The notes under the pieces: generated by a model
What the model was told of the DNA's origin: nothing
Seen by the model: the letters and a program-made list of their open reading frames with translations, nothing else
Databases searched by the model: none
In this document: piece after piece, positions 22,765 through 34,739 of the stretch
How positions within the stretch are numbered: position 1 is the stretch's first letter
How the letters are laid out: every line of letters starts with the position of its first letter
Position numbers and translations under genes: made by a program
DNA from: Ilex aquifolium
Lineage: Eukaryota; Streptophyta; Magnoliopsida; Aquifoliales; Aquifoliaceae
Length of the DNA stretch: 64,000 bases
Assembly (NCBI GenBank): GCA_951799425.1
Contig: OX637392.1
Location: 40,376,593-40,440,592, forward strand
Reading direction: 5' to 3'

Positions 22765-24300
22765 GTGTGTTCACATTGAAAATTGCCATCTCGATTGAGC
22801 CATTGACGAGCACAAGTACATTTTCCCACGCTTACAAAGGCGTATATAGATAATTTACAAGTAACTTAGATGAAACTTGACTTATGGGGAAGAAAAAAAA
22901 ACCTTACACCACTCATGCAACGCTTCAATTTTTTTTACTTTTTGTACACGGAATTATTGTAGAGTGCTATAAGCATTAGTACTCTGACGATGAAATTTGA
23001 TGCAGTGATAAATTTATTTTATAGTAACACAGGCCTTGTGGATCAGATCATAGACTAATTTACCAATATGTAGGGTAAAATTACTTATATCGGGCCTAAA
23101 TTTTATAGTTATGAAAGTCTTGTACATTGTACTTGAATTCATCTATACAATAAAACATAGTGTCCTATTTCCATAAAATACAATAATGGTCTAAATGGTT
23201 TGGATTCGACGGCCAACGTTAAAACTTATGTTTTAACCTTTTAACTACAATAAATTTATATATTACATTTAACTTTTAACCAAAGTAAATACTTTAATAA
23301 TATTTTTTTTTAATTCTCTATCAATATTTTAATAACTCAATTATATTTTTAATCACGATAACAAACATATATATTTTTAACAAGATATAGTAGGATACCC
23401 TAGTTCTTTCATTCCTCTAGATAGTACTACCCAGCTCCCAGGAAACAAGTTTTGTTCCCAAAATAGATTGTTGGAGCTGCACGCTGATGTCTTCGAAGTG
23501 CTTATATTTAGGGACTCCGTCTCTACTAACTTGAAGTCCATACTTACGACCTAGCAAGAGAGTTCTAGCTTAACCAATGCATAGCATTTTTTTGGTAATT
23601 ACGTACAAAAATTTCACGAGTCCAATAAATATTTGATAAACATCGTTCTCCTTTTTCTAACAAATCCACCTATACAAACTTATCAATCATTAAAAAACTT
23701 AAAAAAGAGAAATCCACATGTACAGTTACGTTATAAGTACCTGCAAAGTGACACAGATGATTTAATTTTTTGAGAATACATATTACATAATGTTAAACTA
23801 CTTTAATAAGCAATCTCACATACAAATTAGATTTTAGGTATGCCACTGAGATTCGAATGCATGACTTCTTTCTCCGATATCATGTCAACTCATCATCTCT
23901 CCTAAAAGACTAAGTTGTTAAAGAAGATATAGCATAAGTATTTATACTTCAATGCACGACTGGGCAGGGAGATTATGAGGAACAATATTTTCTCCAATCA
24001 GACCTTAGGTATAAGTGTATCCCCCAATGTTTTTTCTCTATCAGTCAGGTTCATCAAGTCATTAGAAATCCCGATACATGGAATAATTACTCCGATGTTA
24101 TTTCATCGTATATGATACGTATTTTGGGCCCAAATCTACCAATAAAGCGATGGATACGATAATATGATTTAGTACGTATGGTCATGTGACCCAAAGTGGC
24201 AAGAACTGGAAGGTGGCAAATGATCCGGAATTTTTTCCAACCTACCAAACGCGTCCTGAGACTTAACGGTGCATACTCTTAAACATGCACGTCAATTTAG
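22765..24300. other. Unassigned region upstream of the BBE-like gene
   Basis: About 1.5 kb of AT-rich sequence without a recognisable gene or transposon end. The last few hundred bases are presumably the promoter of the oxidase gene starting at 24362. Confidence 0.4.
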
Positions 24301-24306
24301 ACCCTT

Positions 24307-24361
24307 CTATAAATACCAGACTTATAGCCTCTCCTCTCTCAACACTTATCAGTAGCTGAAA
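24307..24361 (+). promoter_or_regulatory. Core promoter of the BBE-like gene
   Basis: CTATAAATA at 24307-24315 is a canonical plant TATA box, about 47 bp before the ATG at 24362. A CT-rich 'agcctctcctctctcaac' lies between them, as in many plant initiator regions. The 5' UTR would be only about 20 nt. Confidence 0.6.
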
Positions 24362-24442
24362 ATGAAGAGTTCAAACGCATCAGTACTGCTTTCATTTGTT
24401 TTCCTTCTTCTCTTCTCAGCTTTATGGGCAACTTCAACTAAT
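24362..24442 (+). pseudogene. BBE-like oxidase, 5' part: signal peptide (27 codons)
   Basis: ATG at 24362 opens a 27-residue segment: a short polar start, then a hydrophobic core ('VLLSFVFLLLFSALWA'), then 'TSTN'. This is a typical secretory signal peptide of the berberine-bridge-enzyme-like family. The frame runs straight into the 5' LTR of the copia element at 24443. Its last five bases (CTAAT) are the target duplication, repeated at 29152-29156, after which the same frame resumes. The insertion point coincides with the likely signal-peptide cleavage area. Confidence 0.85.
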
Positions 24443-24711
24443 TGTTAAAAATAGAATTGTTAAAAATAGAATACTAGATAATACTTTGTTATTAAGTGTA
24501 TCTAGTTGACTAGAGAACACAAGGGGTCATGTCTTGGGTCTTGTTATGTGGTTAATGGTCTAGGAAAGTGAGTGGTCAAGATGTATTTTGCAACCTATAT
24601 GTATGTTGAAGATATGACATACATGTATGGAAAACTATTCCAAAAAGACTAAGTTATATTGTCTTTGTTTTATCTATCACAAATATACAAGGGCTGAAAT
24701 TACAGCCAACA
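24443..24711 (+). repeat. 5' LTR of the copia element in the BBE-like gene
   Basis: Begins TGTTAAAAATAG and ends ATTACAGCCAACA. It opens with a short direct duplication, 'gttaaaaatagaa' twice in a row. It is followed within 5 nt by the primer-binding-like TGATATCAGAGC. Confidence 0.92.
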
Positions 24712-24797
24712 TAAGTGATATCAGAGCTAGTTCGATTCTAACTAGCTGGGCGTGAAATTTCTCGTTAGATAAACAAAGTCCTAGTGAAGAAGATCGA

Positions 24798-25794
24798 AAT
24801 GACAAGTGGAATCAACATGTCTACCGGTGCACAACAACCTCATTTTCCCGTCTTTGATGGTGAAAATTATGATTATTGGTGTGTCAAGATGAAACTATAT
24901 TTCTCTCTTATGATCTTTGGGATTTGATTGAAATTGGATATGAAGATGCAACCGAAGAGATGGCAACGCAGATGACAATGGCTCAAAGGAACCAATTAAA
25001 AGAAAACAAGAAAAATGATGCAAAGGCTCTTCACTTGATTCAACAACAAGTAACGGACACAATTTTTCCAAGAATTATCGATGCTACAAAATCAAAGGTA
25101 GCATGGGACACTTTACAAGATGAGTATCGTGGTACTACGAAGGTAAGAGCCGTGAAACTACAATTCTTGAGAAGAGATTTTGAGAATAGTAGAATGAAAG
25201 AGAATGAATTCTTAAATGATTTCTTCTCTAGACTAATGGAGATTGTAAATCAAAGGAAAACTTATGGAGACCAAATTTTAGACTCAAGAATTGTTGAGAA
25301 AATTTTGATTAGTTTGCCAGAAAAATATGATTCTATTGTTTCCGTCATTGAAGAAACCAAAGATATTTCTTCTTTGGGTGTTCAAGAATTATTGGGTTCT
25401 ATTAAAGCATTTGAGCAAAGGTTGAGTAGGCACGCCAAAAAATCTGTTGAGAGTGTTTTTCAATCCAAGCTTAATGTTAACTCCAAAAGTCATGAATCCT
25501 CGAGTTCTAATCAATATAAAGGTGAATCTTTTAGAGGGAGAAGATTTGGAAAAGGAAGAGCAAGTGGAAGAAATTCAAGAGGAAGAGGAAGAGGAAATTT
25601 TGAAAGAAGATCAAATGAATAATCAACTCAACAAAAGTGTAGAATTTGTAAAAGATCAAGTCATATTGATAAAGATTGTTGGTTTCGTGGAAAACCTCAA
25701 TGTTTTAATTACAAAAAGTTTGGTCATTTACAAAATGATTGCCGGTTCAAGAATAATCAACAAGCTAATTTTTCCGAAGAGCAAGAAAGTAGTG
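24798..25794 (+). pseudogene. Copia gag, frameshifted
   Basis: A first ATG at 24798 opens 'FPVFDGENYDYWCVKM', then the frame shifts near 24890 and continues as 'LSYDLWDLIEIGYED' through the gag core ('RRDFENSRMKENEFLNDFF', 'LISLPEKYDSIVSVIEE'). An arginine/glycine-rich stretch at about 25530-25610 is followed by a TAA at 25620. The frame then runs through two zinc knuckles, CRICKRSSHIDKDC and a second in which one Cys is replaced by Tyr. Gag would package the element's RNA, but this copy cannot encode it in one piece. Confidence 0.85.
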
Positions 25795-27668
25795 GAAACA
25801 TGTTCTATGTTTGTCAAGCAATGTCCGAGCAAAGGAATGATGTATGGTATCTTGATAGTGGTTGTAGTAACCATATAACTGGTGATGATAATATTTTTGT
25901 GAACATGGACACCACTTCTAATTCTCAAGTAAGGATGGGAAATGGTGTCATGGTTCAAGCAAAAGGCAAGGGAACCATTGCTATTGAAACAAAGAGAGGA
26001 ACAAAATACATCCAAGAAGTTTTGTTAATACCGGACTTGGAACAAAATTTGTTGAGTGTTGGTCAACTTGTAGAGCATGGGTACTCCGTGGTGTTTGAAG
26101 ACAACTCTTGCATGATCTATGATTGTAGGGGAGAAAAAGCAATTTATAGCGAAAATTGAGATGGAGAAAAATAGAAATTTTCCTCTCATTTTTCGGTATT
26201 CAAACAATGTTTCTTTGAAGATGGAAATTGTTGATGATTCTTGGCTTTGGCATAGAAGATTTAGGCACTTGAACTTTCAAAACTTGAAGATCCTACAACA
26301 AAAGAACATGGTTTATGGATTGCCATCTATACAAGAAGTTTGTGAAGGATGTGCACTTGGAAAGTATCATCGAGATCCTTTTCCAAAAGAAAAAGTTTGG
26401 AGAGCCAAATCACCGTTGGAGCTTGTTCACACCGATGTATGGGGACCGTCAAGAACACTTTCTCATGGAGGTAACAAATACTTCATAATCTTTGTTGATG
26501 ATTTTTCAAGAATGACTTGGGTTTATTTTATGAGACAAAAATCTGAAGTTTTTCAAGTATTTAAGAAGTTCCAAAAGTTTGTTGAAAGGCAAAATGGATA
26601 CTACATTAAGTTGTTAAAAAGTGATAGAGGTGGTGAATACAACTCTAATGAATTTAATAAGTTTTGTGAAGACATTGGTATGGAAAGGCAATTGACGGTG
26701 GGTATACTCCACAACAAAATGGAGTGGCCAAAAGAAAGAATAGAAACATTGTTGAGATGGCTAAATCGATAGTTTATGAGAAGGGGTTACCTAAATCATT
26801 TTGGTCCGAAGCGGTATACACGGCGGTTTACTTGATGAATAGATGTCCAATAAAAGCTTTGGAAAACCAAACTCCAATTGAAGCTTGGTGTGGAAGGAAG
26901 CCGTCGGTGAATCACTTAAAGGTTTTTGGGTGCATTTGTTTTGCACATGTTCCTAAAGAAGTGAGGTACAAGTTTGATGAAAATAGTGAAAAATGTATTT
27001 TTGTGGGTTATAGCTCTAAATCAAAGGGTTATAGACTCTTTAGTTTGAAGAGAAACAAAGTGATTATTTGTAGAGATGTTCTCTTTAATGAGAAAGATTC
27101 TTGGAATTGGAAAGAAAAGAATGTTCAAAATCAAGTGGTTGTAGCAAATGAAGATTATGGAAGCTTTGAGCATGAAAATGAAAATGAAGAAGTTGAAGTT
27201 CCACCACAAATGTCTCCAACACTTAACTCTCCTTCATCTCCTTCTGCTTCCATAAGTTCAAGCACTTTATCTCCAAGTTCAACTCCAAGGAAAATGAGAA
27301 GTCTTAGTGATGTGTATGCTAGATGCAATTTTTGTGTGGTTGAACCCGAAAGTTTTGAAGAAGCAATCAAAGAAGATACTTGGAAGAAAGCAATGGAAAA
27401 TGAAATTCATGTGATTGAGAAAAATAGCACTTGGGAGTTGGTGGAAAAGCCAAAGAATAAAGAGGTCATTGGGGTGAAGTTGATTTACAAAACGAAGCTT
27501 AATCCGGATGGTTCAATTCAAAAGAATAAAGCGAGGCTTGTAGCAAAGGGGTATTCACAACAGCTCGGTGTCGATTACCAAGAGACTTTTGCTCCGGTTG
27601 CTCGACTTGATATAATAAGGCTTCTTATTGCTCTTGCTTCACAAAGGGCTAGTTTCTTCAACAATTAG
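25795..27668 (+). pseudogene. Copia protease, integrase and RT N-terminus, frameshifted
   Basis: Protease motif 'WYLDSGCSNHITGD' is at about 25845. A +1 shift near 26150 leads to the integrase zinc region ('LWHRRFRHLNF', 'CEGCALGKYH') and core ('FVDDFSRMTW', 'SDRGGEYNS'). Another shift near 26700 falls between the core's second Asp and the catalytic Glu segment ('KRKNRNIVE'). The RT N-terminus ('NKARLVAKGYSQ') then runs to a stop at 27668, where a further shift breaks it. The domains are those of an ordinary plant copia polyprotein. Confidence 0.87.
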
Positions 27669-28888
27669 ATGTAAAATCAGCGTTCTTGAATGGTGTGTTA
27701 AAAGAAGAAGTTTATGTAGAGCAACCACAAGGCTTTGCGGTCAATGGTGAAGAAGGAAAAGTGTACAAGCTAAAAAAGACTTTATACGGGCTGAAACAAG
27801 CACCTCGAGCATGGTATAGTGAGATTGATTCTTATTTCAATGCAAAGGGATTTCAAAGAAGTAAAAGGGAGCCAACCTTGTACATCAAAATGCAAGGTAA
27901 TACCGGTATTCTCATTGTGTCTCTTTATGTTGATGACTTGGTTTTTACCGGGAATGACCAAAAAATGATTGATGATTTTAAAAGTGAGATGATGAAAAGA
28001 TATGAAATGAGTGATTTGGGACTTCTACATTACTTATTCGACATTGAAATTTATCAACAAGAAGATGGAGTTTTTATTTGCCAAAGGAAGTATGCAAAAA
28101 CTCTTCTTGAAAAATTTAGGATGAGAAATTACAAATCGGTGGCTACACCTTTGGTTGTGAATGAAAAGTTGTTAAAAGATGATAGAACTAAAGAAGTTGA
28201 AGCATCTTTTTATAGAAGCTTGGTTGGAAGTCTTTTGTACTTGACAGCTACAAGGCCGGACATCATGTATGCTACAAGTTTGTTATCTCGGTTTATGCAC
28301 AAACCAAGTCAAATTCATTTTGGGGCAGCAAAGAGAGTGCTGATATATATTCAAGGAACACTTGATTTTGGGATTATGTTTGAAAGGAAAATTGATGTCA
28401 AGTTACTTGGATTTTGTAATAGTGATTGGGCCGAAAACATTGACGATATGAGGAGCACTTCCGGCTATGCATTCTCACTTGGTTCCGGTGTAATTTCATG
28501 GGTGTCGAGGAAGCAACAAAGTGTGGCACAATCATCAGCTAAAGCTGAATATATTTCAGCATCATTGGCTACTTCTCAAGCAATTTGGTTAAGAAGAATT
28601 TTAGAAGATATTGGTGAAAAGCAAGGTGAAGCAACTCCAATTTTATGCGATAATAAATCAGCTATCGCCATGACAAATAATCCTGTTTATCATAGCCGAA
28701 CTAAGCACATTGCAATCAAGCATCACTTTATTCGAGAAGCCGTGGAAGATGAAGAGATTCAAGTCAAATATTGCAAGACCAAAGATCAAGTGGCGGACAT
28801 TTTTATCAAAGCACTTCCTAAAGATAAGTTTGAGTTTCTAAGAGACATGTTGGGAATACAACAACAAAGCATTAAGGGGGAGTGTTAA
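27669..28888 (+). pseudogene. Copia reverse transcriptase C-part and RNase H
   Basis: After the frameshift the frame carries 'FLNGVLKEEVYVEQP', the active site 'LYVDDLVFTG' and RNase H motifs 'SDWAENIDDMRSTSG' and 'SSAKAEYISAS', and it stops at 28888 just inside the 3' LTR. This part is open for 400 codons. The stop overlapping the LTR border is normal for short copia elements. Confidence 0.88.
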
Positions 28889-29151
28889 AAATAGAATTGT
28901 TAAAAATAGAATACTAGATAATACTTTGTTGTTAAGTGTATCTAGTTGACTTGGGAACACAAGGGGTCATGTCTTGGGTCTTGTTATGTGGTTAATGGTC
29001 TAGGAAAATAAGTAGTCAAGATGTATCTTGCAACCTATATGTATGTTGAAGATATGAAATACATGTATAGAAAACTATTCCAAAAAGACTAAGTTATATT
29101 GTCTTTGTTTTATCTATCACAAATATACAAGGGCTGAAATTACAGCCAACA
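28883..29151 (+). repeat. 3' LTR of the copia element in the BBE-like gene
   Basis: 269 bp, same ends as the 5' LTR, followed by duplicated CTAAT at 29152-29156. G-to-A changes dominate the differences from the 5' copy, as expected from methylated-cytosine decay. Confidence 0.92.
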
Positions 29152-29156
29152 CTAAT

Positions 29157-30704
29157 ACCCAAGAAGATTTTCTCCAATGCCTTTATTCACAGGACTCCAC
29201 CTTAATCTCCCAACTCACTTACACCCCAGACAATTCTTCATATTTACCTATTCTGAATTTCACCATACAAAACCTACGATTCACGAGACCCGACACCCCA
29301 AAACCTCAAGTAATTGTTACACCTGTTGATGAATCCCAAATTCGAGCAGTCATTTACTGCTCCAAAGAAAATGGATTGAATGTTAGAGTTCGAAGTGGAG
29401 GTCATGACTTTGAGGGACTTTCTTATGTATCACATCTCCCATTTGTCATGATTGATCTCATTAACCTTCGATCCATAACAGTGGATGTTGATGCTGGCAC
29501 TGCATGGGTTCAACCTGGTGCAGACCTTGGTGAACTATATTATAGCATTGGCAAAGCAAGTAGAACCCTTGGCTTTCCAGCAGGTGTCTGCACCACGGTG
29601 GGGGCTGGTGGCCACTTAAGTGGTGCAGGATATGGTATTTTTCTCCGTAAATTTGGCGTTGCTGCTGATCATATCATTGATGCTCGTTTGATGGATGTAA
29701 ATGGAAAAATTCTCGACAAAAAATCTATGGGTAAAGATCTCTTTTGGGCCATTAGAGGAGGTGGAGGTTCTAGTTTTGGAGTTATTGTTGCATATAAGTT
29801 AAACTTAGTTCATGTTCCAGAAATTATGACCGGATTCGCGGTCAATAGAACCTTAGAACAAAATCTAACCATGCTTATTCATCGGTGGCAGCATGTTGCA
29901 CCCTTTGTTCATAAAGATCTTACACTTAGAATCGACATGAGACCTATTAACTCAAGTCAAGACGGTAAGAGGACATTACAAGCTACATTCTTGGGCACAT
30001 TCCCTGGTGGAGTTGATAGACTACTTCAATTGGTACAAGACAGCTTCCCTCAATTGGGTTTGGTGAGAGAAGATTGTACAGAAATGAGTTGGATCCAATC
30101 CGTCATCTACATTGCTGGCCTTTCTGGAATATTTCCAAGTAATTCACCACCTGAGGTTTTGCTGAATAGAACAATTTGGCCTAAAGCTTATTTTAAAGCA
30201 AAATCAGACTATGTGATGGAGCCCATTCCTGAAAATGCACTTGAAGGGATGTGGGAATTTTTCCTCGAAGATGAAACAGAGCTGGCAATGATGGATTGGA
30301 CACCATGTGGTGGAATTATGGAGGAAATTCCCGAGTCCAAAATTGCGTTCCCACATAGAGCTGGGAATTTATACTTCATTTTCTATTATGTGGCATGGGA
30401 TGGATCTCAAGGGACAAACATCTCGCAAGGGTACATAGATTGGATTAGACGGTTATACAACTACATGACTCCCTACGTTTCGAAGTGTCCAAGGGCTGCA
30501 TTTTTCCCTTATAGAGATCTTGACTTGGGAGTGAACAACATTGGCAACACAAGTTACGAGCAAGCAAGCATTTGGGGTATGAAGTATTTCAAGAATAATT
30601 TTAACAGGCTGGTTCAAGTGAAGACTAGGGTTGATCCTGCTAATTTCTTCCACGATGAACAAAGCATTCCTTCTCTTGCTGCAATGGTGGAAGAAACGAA
30701 GTGA
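29157..30704 (+). pseudogene. BBE-like FAD-linked oxidase, main part, cut from its signal peptide by a copia insertion
   Basis: The frame is open for 515 codons to the stop at 30704. With the 27 codons at 24362-24442 the ancestral protein would be about 542 residues, the usual length for this family. The family oxidises alcohols, sugars or alkaloids with a doubly linked FAD, usually in the apoplast or vesicles. Visible marks are 'VRSGGHDFEGLSY' (FAD-linking His), 'GVCTTVGAGGHLSGAGYG' (FAD-linking Cys and binding loop), and a C-terminal 'RVDPANFFHDEQSIP'. It is intronless, as many family members are. No stop or frameshift has accumulated since the insertion. Without the signal peptide any product would be mislocalised or absent, so I call it disrupted. 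The substrate cannot be told from sequence. Confidence 0.9.
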
Positions 30705-30865
30705 TTAGGATTCTTATGGAGTACGGGCAGAGCTAGAAACTAAATTCTATGAGGGCCCCAACCAAGTATTATTGAGTCTGTATGTCAGAAGTATGTTGTT
30801 GTTTTAAATGGTGCAATAAGCATAACGACCTATACCATAAGCTTGTTATCTTTTATGGGTATTTC

Positions 30866-31458
30866 CAGGGGCGGAGCCAGAAATTTTGTCCAGTGGGGGC
30901 AACTTAAACCATATGAATATTAAAATTATTAATGTTCACAAAATTATAATTTCATTAATAGAACGCCATTTAAAATAGTAACTCATATACATGAGCGTTA
31001 TACAAAAAGAGACAAAAAAAAGTTCACGATAAATTTATCTATAAGACCTAATCACCTAACAAAAAATTTTGAAAAAAAAAAATTTGGTTCAATCATATAT
31101 ATAGTTGAATTTTAACAACCAATTGAAACAAACGTAAACTATGACTATTTTATTAAATTAAACTTTGTTATAGGAATTACTTAACCAATCACAACTATTC
31201 AAAACACCAAATCAAAATAATTTAATTTAACACATAATTGAGGCATTTAGCATTTTAAAGGAATTTTTTTGACATTTATAAGTGACCCATATATTTGTCA
31301 AAATATCATAACTACCTATAAATCTTTTTAAAAAAATTCAGTGGGGGCAAATCTCTAATAAATTTTAAATTTTTTAAAATTATACTTACTCCCCAAAAAC
31401 TTTTAAAATTCCAGTGGGGGCAGCTGCCCCCACTGCCCCCACTGTGGATCCGCCACTG
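30866..31458. mobile_element. Non-autonomous hAT MITE (593 bp)
   Basis: The terminal inverted repeats are CAGGGGCGGAGCCAG and, at the right end in complement, CAGTGGCGGATCCAC. A perfect 8-bp duplication, GGTATTTC, lies at 30858-30865 and 31459-31466; 8 bp is the hAT signature. Both ends carry subterminal 'agtgggggca' motifs. No transposase is encoded. It sits about 160 bp downstream of the BBE-like stop codon and so may lie in that gene's 3' region. Confidence 0.88.
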
Positions 31459-31466
31459 GGTATTTC

Positions 31467-32053
31467 ACAATAACAATACAAAGTTTATCTGAATATTTCT
31501 AAAGCTTTCATAGTATAAATATTTCTAAGAATTGATTATTTAACTTAAAGCCTTGTTATCAGTTAAATATTTTATCTGATTGTATAAGTTAATGCTTCAT
31601 ACATAAATATTTGTTGGTTTTGTTTTCTTTTTACCAATCGTTACCGTAGAAAAGGGGAATTCTACACACCGTTACCACTCTTTTCGTATACTACAGTCCA
31701 CTTTCAACTTTTTTCGTATTAATGTATTATAAATCTATTTCTAGATTATTTGTCTGCTTGCTTTTGAATTCCACTCTTTCTTTCTCTGGAAAAACCATAG
31801 ACTAACTTTCAACTATTGAGATGAATGCCAAAATTATGACAGAACGAATGGAGTTTGAGTTTAAACCATAGCAGGTTTGTGTGGTAAAAAAATATATCCA
31901 TCGTATTGGTTGTTTGAGATGGTTCCCTCTCTCCTGGACTTCTATGTCCATCGTCCTTCCCTTCACCTCCCCCGACATCTCTGTCCCTCCACTAGCTCTG
32001 CTATGTCTTAACCATGGTCCCTTTTCTTTGTTCTCATTTCTTAAAGAAGTCAA
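31467..32053. other. Unassigned; contains a dispersed repeat at 31648-31720
   Basis: No gene was recognised. 'gaaaaggggaattctacaca' and 'actacagtccactttcaact' in 31648-31720 resemble 7955-8025. The rest is AT-rich single-copy-looking sequence. Confidence 0.35.
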
Positions 32054-32399
32054 GGGCATGTTTGGTTTGATTTTCAAAAACTGTTTTTTGTTCTCAAAAT
32101 TCTAAAAACAAAGAAAAATTGTTTGGTTTGATTTTTTGTTCTTCAATTTTCAGAAAAAAAAGAGAAAAGAAGCATAAAAATTGAAAACAAGCTGGGCTTG
32201 TTTTCAGTTGTTTTGGAGACAAAACAAGGGAAAACGACAAAACACGGAGATACCTTTTTTTTTTTAATGAAGTCTCACCTTCGAACATCCTTAGCAACAA
32301 AAAGCCTATTGCCTTTCTCCCTTTTTTTTTTCTTTCTCAAGCCTTCCTCTCTCTCTCACTCCACTTCGGGAAACCAGGTGAACGACTCAACTCTGAAGC

Positions 32400-32424
32400 A
32401 TCTCTCTCTCTCTCTCTCTCTCTC
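32400..32424. repeat. (TC)n microsatellite
   Basis: About 12 TC units just upstream of the Helitron, within a leader-like CT-rich stretch (32320-32560). Confidence 0.85.
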
Positions 32425-32607
32425 TTGCGATCTCAAGGCGTCGGCTCCAACGTCGTTTGGGTTGATCTCCTTTAGATCTGGGTTGATCTCCTTCAAATTT
32501 GGGTTCAAATTTGTGTTGATCTTCTTCAGATCTGGGCGATGTGTGTGTGTGTGCGCGTATACATACATACATATCTATAATATAAAACAGAGCGGGACAA
32601 ATCCCAA

Positions 32608-32698
32608 GGTTTCAACATCCAACGGCCTCAAATCAATTTAGGCTTCAACATCCAACGGTCTAAAATCATTTGGGGCTTCAACATCCAACGGCCATTAA
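32608..32698 (+). repeat. Subterminal triple repeat near the Helitron 5' end
   Basis: 'ttcaacatccaacggcc' or a one-base variant occurs three times with a spacing of about 32 bp. Repeats this close to a Helitron end can be family-specific terminal sequence; function is unknown. Confidence 0.7.
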
Positions 32699-32699
32699 T

Positions 32700-34673
32700 C
32701 CCCCTTCATTTTTCCCCCCAAATTCATATTTTTTTACTCATTATTTTTCAAAACAAATCAGACCACGGTCATTTCATTTGTCAGAGATGCAGCCACCCCT
32801 ACATCTTGCCTCTGCTTCCTCCGTCGATCCCCTCTCTCTCTCTCTCTCTCTCTCTCGCTCTGTTACACCCCAGCGACACCACCAGCAACACCACCAGCAG
32901 CAGCGCCACTTCGTCTCTTTTCTTCCATCTCACCCTTCACCGGCCAGCCCACCGACCCAGGTAAGCTCTTCTCCCTCTCCCTCTCTCTCTCTCTCTCACC
33001 TCCCTCTCTACGCACGCACACACAGTCACACACACAGTCGAACAAACACAAACACACCCCACCCAGCCAGAGCACGCAATCGCAGTCACATACACCCGCT
33101 CTTTCTCTTCCCCTCTTTCTCTTCCATATTCGGTTACCACCATGACCATACCCCTTCCCCACACCACAGCTCCAATCCATGGCACATGAAGTGTTTGTTG
33201 AAATGCCATGGAGAAAGAGAAAAGACAGGACTGAGTATCCATGAGATACATTCAATCTTTATCATAGCATCATCATGCCAGTGAGATATTTTTTTTTTTT
33301 GAGTAATCGAAACTCATTCCATTTTCTTGCTTTTCTCCAACGTTGAGCAAAGTTTATAAGAACATCATATGTAGCCGGACCTTCAATTTTGCAATGTAGA
33401 TCATGCCGTGGCTGCCTTGGAGCCTTGGTTCCAGCCTAATACAGATGATGAATGAAAAAGACAATATCAATGCACCAAAAAATGTTCTTACCCTTGTGAT
33501 GCAAATAAGACACAGAAAAGTATGAGAGCTGCAAAGTATGCCAGTGCAATATGTAGGGTAAAAACAAGTTGATTAGGCAATAGTTGACCATAAAGGCATG
33601 TCAATAACAAGCTCTCTCTCATTCTGTCGCCCTCTTCATATCCCTTTCTCTGTCTTCATGACACAACAAAGACTAAATCATGAATCACCTCGATAAATCC
33701 ACCACAGCCTTGGATCGTATTGGCAGTGGATATAAATAATGGTTTCTGTTTTGATTTCCTTTGTGGGTTTGGGATGAATAACTTAGCTGGAAATGGATAT
33801 GTAGTAAATGGAATTTGTTAATTCTCCCTGCAATTAAACACAAGGAAAAATTTCTTAACTTAGCATTTGTTTTCTTGCAGTTTATGGGCTTTACTGTTTA
33901 CCCATTTGATTTGGTCTCCTGCTTTTTTATTATTGAGATTAGGTCACCCAAAAAATTATTTGTGTAATTGTATACATAATTTTGTATGTGCATACGTGTG
34001 TGCTGGTTTGTGTCGGTTTAGTGTATGTCGGTTTAGTGTATGTGTATCTATAACTCTTCTCAGTTGTTCCTCCACAAAATTTACCATACATCATGCACCA
34101 CTCACACAGCCAGCACATCCTCTCTCCCCAAACACTCTCATATCACTCTCATATCACATTTGTAGTTGGATGAAATTTCAACCACAGCCACCGTAGCCAC
34201 AGCCACCACATGTTCGATGAAATTTCTCAAAGAGCCACGAACAAACTGCATTCGCTGCCACCACCACAGGTAACTCCCCTTCCACCCCCATCTTTGACTC
34301 TCTCTCTCTCTGTATGTCTTTTTCATTTCTTCGCATGGTTGAAATTGAATAATAGATCTTCAGTGCTTTGGTACATATCTGTTCAATGCTTCTGATACAT
34401 ATCTTCTCTCTCTAAAAGCAATCAGTTGCTATTCGGAAGGAGGTTGAGTGTTCTACCAGGCACACCCTCTCCCGCAACCCACCCCCAGAACACACACAGA
34501 GAACACCTCCCCCCCCCCCCCAAACTCCCCTCTTTCGCAAACCCCCCCTTTCCCCCTCTTCCCTTCTGCGCTTGTGCAGCTTCTTGTAGCCGGTAATATT
34601 GTTTTTCATGTTTGAAGGGTGATATTTATGATTTAAATAATTAATAGAATAAATTTGTCATTGATGGTTCTAG
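32700..34673. other. Helitron interior without a recognised gene
   Basis: Contains CT microsatellite (about 32830-32855), CA/CT-rich leader-like tracts (32980-33130, 34060-34330) and a C run at about 34509-34522. The long frames here on both strands are Ser/His/Pro or Arg/Glu low-complexity shadows of these tracts. Some may be captured 5' UTR sequence, but no coding homology was recognised. Confidence 0.4.
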
Positions 34674-34739
34674 GAGAAAATGTGGAACGGGATGCTGTGC
34701 ATAAGGCCCTTATGACTTTGTTGCGGCAGGACATAAAGA
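34674..34739 (+). pseudogene. API5: Captured API5 exon a
   Basis: A TTCTAG acceptor precedes 66 nt that read 'ENVERDAVHKALMTLLRQDI', followed by donor GTAAGT at 34740. The peptide matches the plant apoptosis inhibitor 5 protein (API5/AAC-11), a nuclear helical-repeat protein. Splice phase (2 nt, 21 codons, 1 nt) agrees with the next exon at 35582, so both exons and the 842-bp intron were taken as genomic DNA. Confidence 0.82.

Larger units (their letters stand above)
24443..29151 (+). mobile_element. Ty1/copia retrotransposon inserted in the BBE-like gene
   Basis: Two 269-bp LTRs bound the element (24443-24711 and 28883-29151), with CTAAT duplicated on both sides. A primer site of tRNA-iMet type (TGATATCAGAGC) begins at about 24716, and a purine tract 'aaggggga' precedes the 3' LTR. 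I count 9 LTR differences in 269 bp (about 3.3%), so it is clearly older than the element at 16950. Coding regions in order gag, protease, integrase, RT, RNase H carry several frameshifts and a stop, so this copy is defective. Confidence 0.93.

Noticed and set aside
32670-33284. 204-codon plus-strand frame and the overlapping Arg/Glu and Cys/Val frames on the other strand
   Set aside because: CT and CA repeats keep all frames open; composition is low complexity on both strands.
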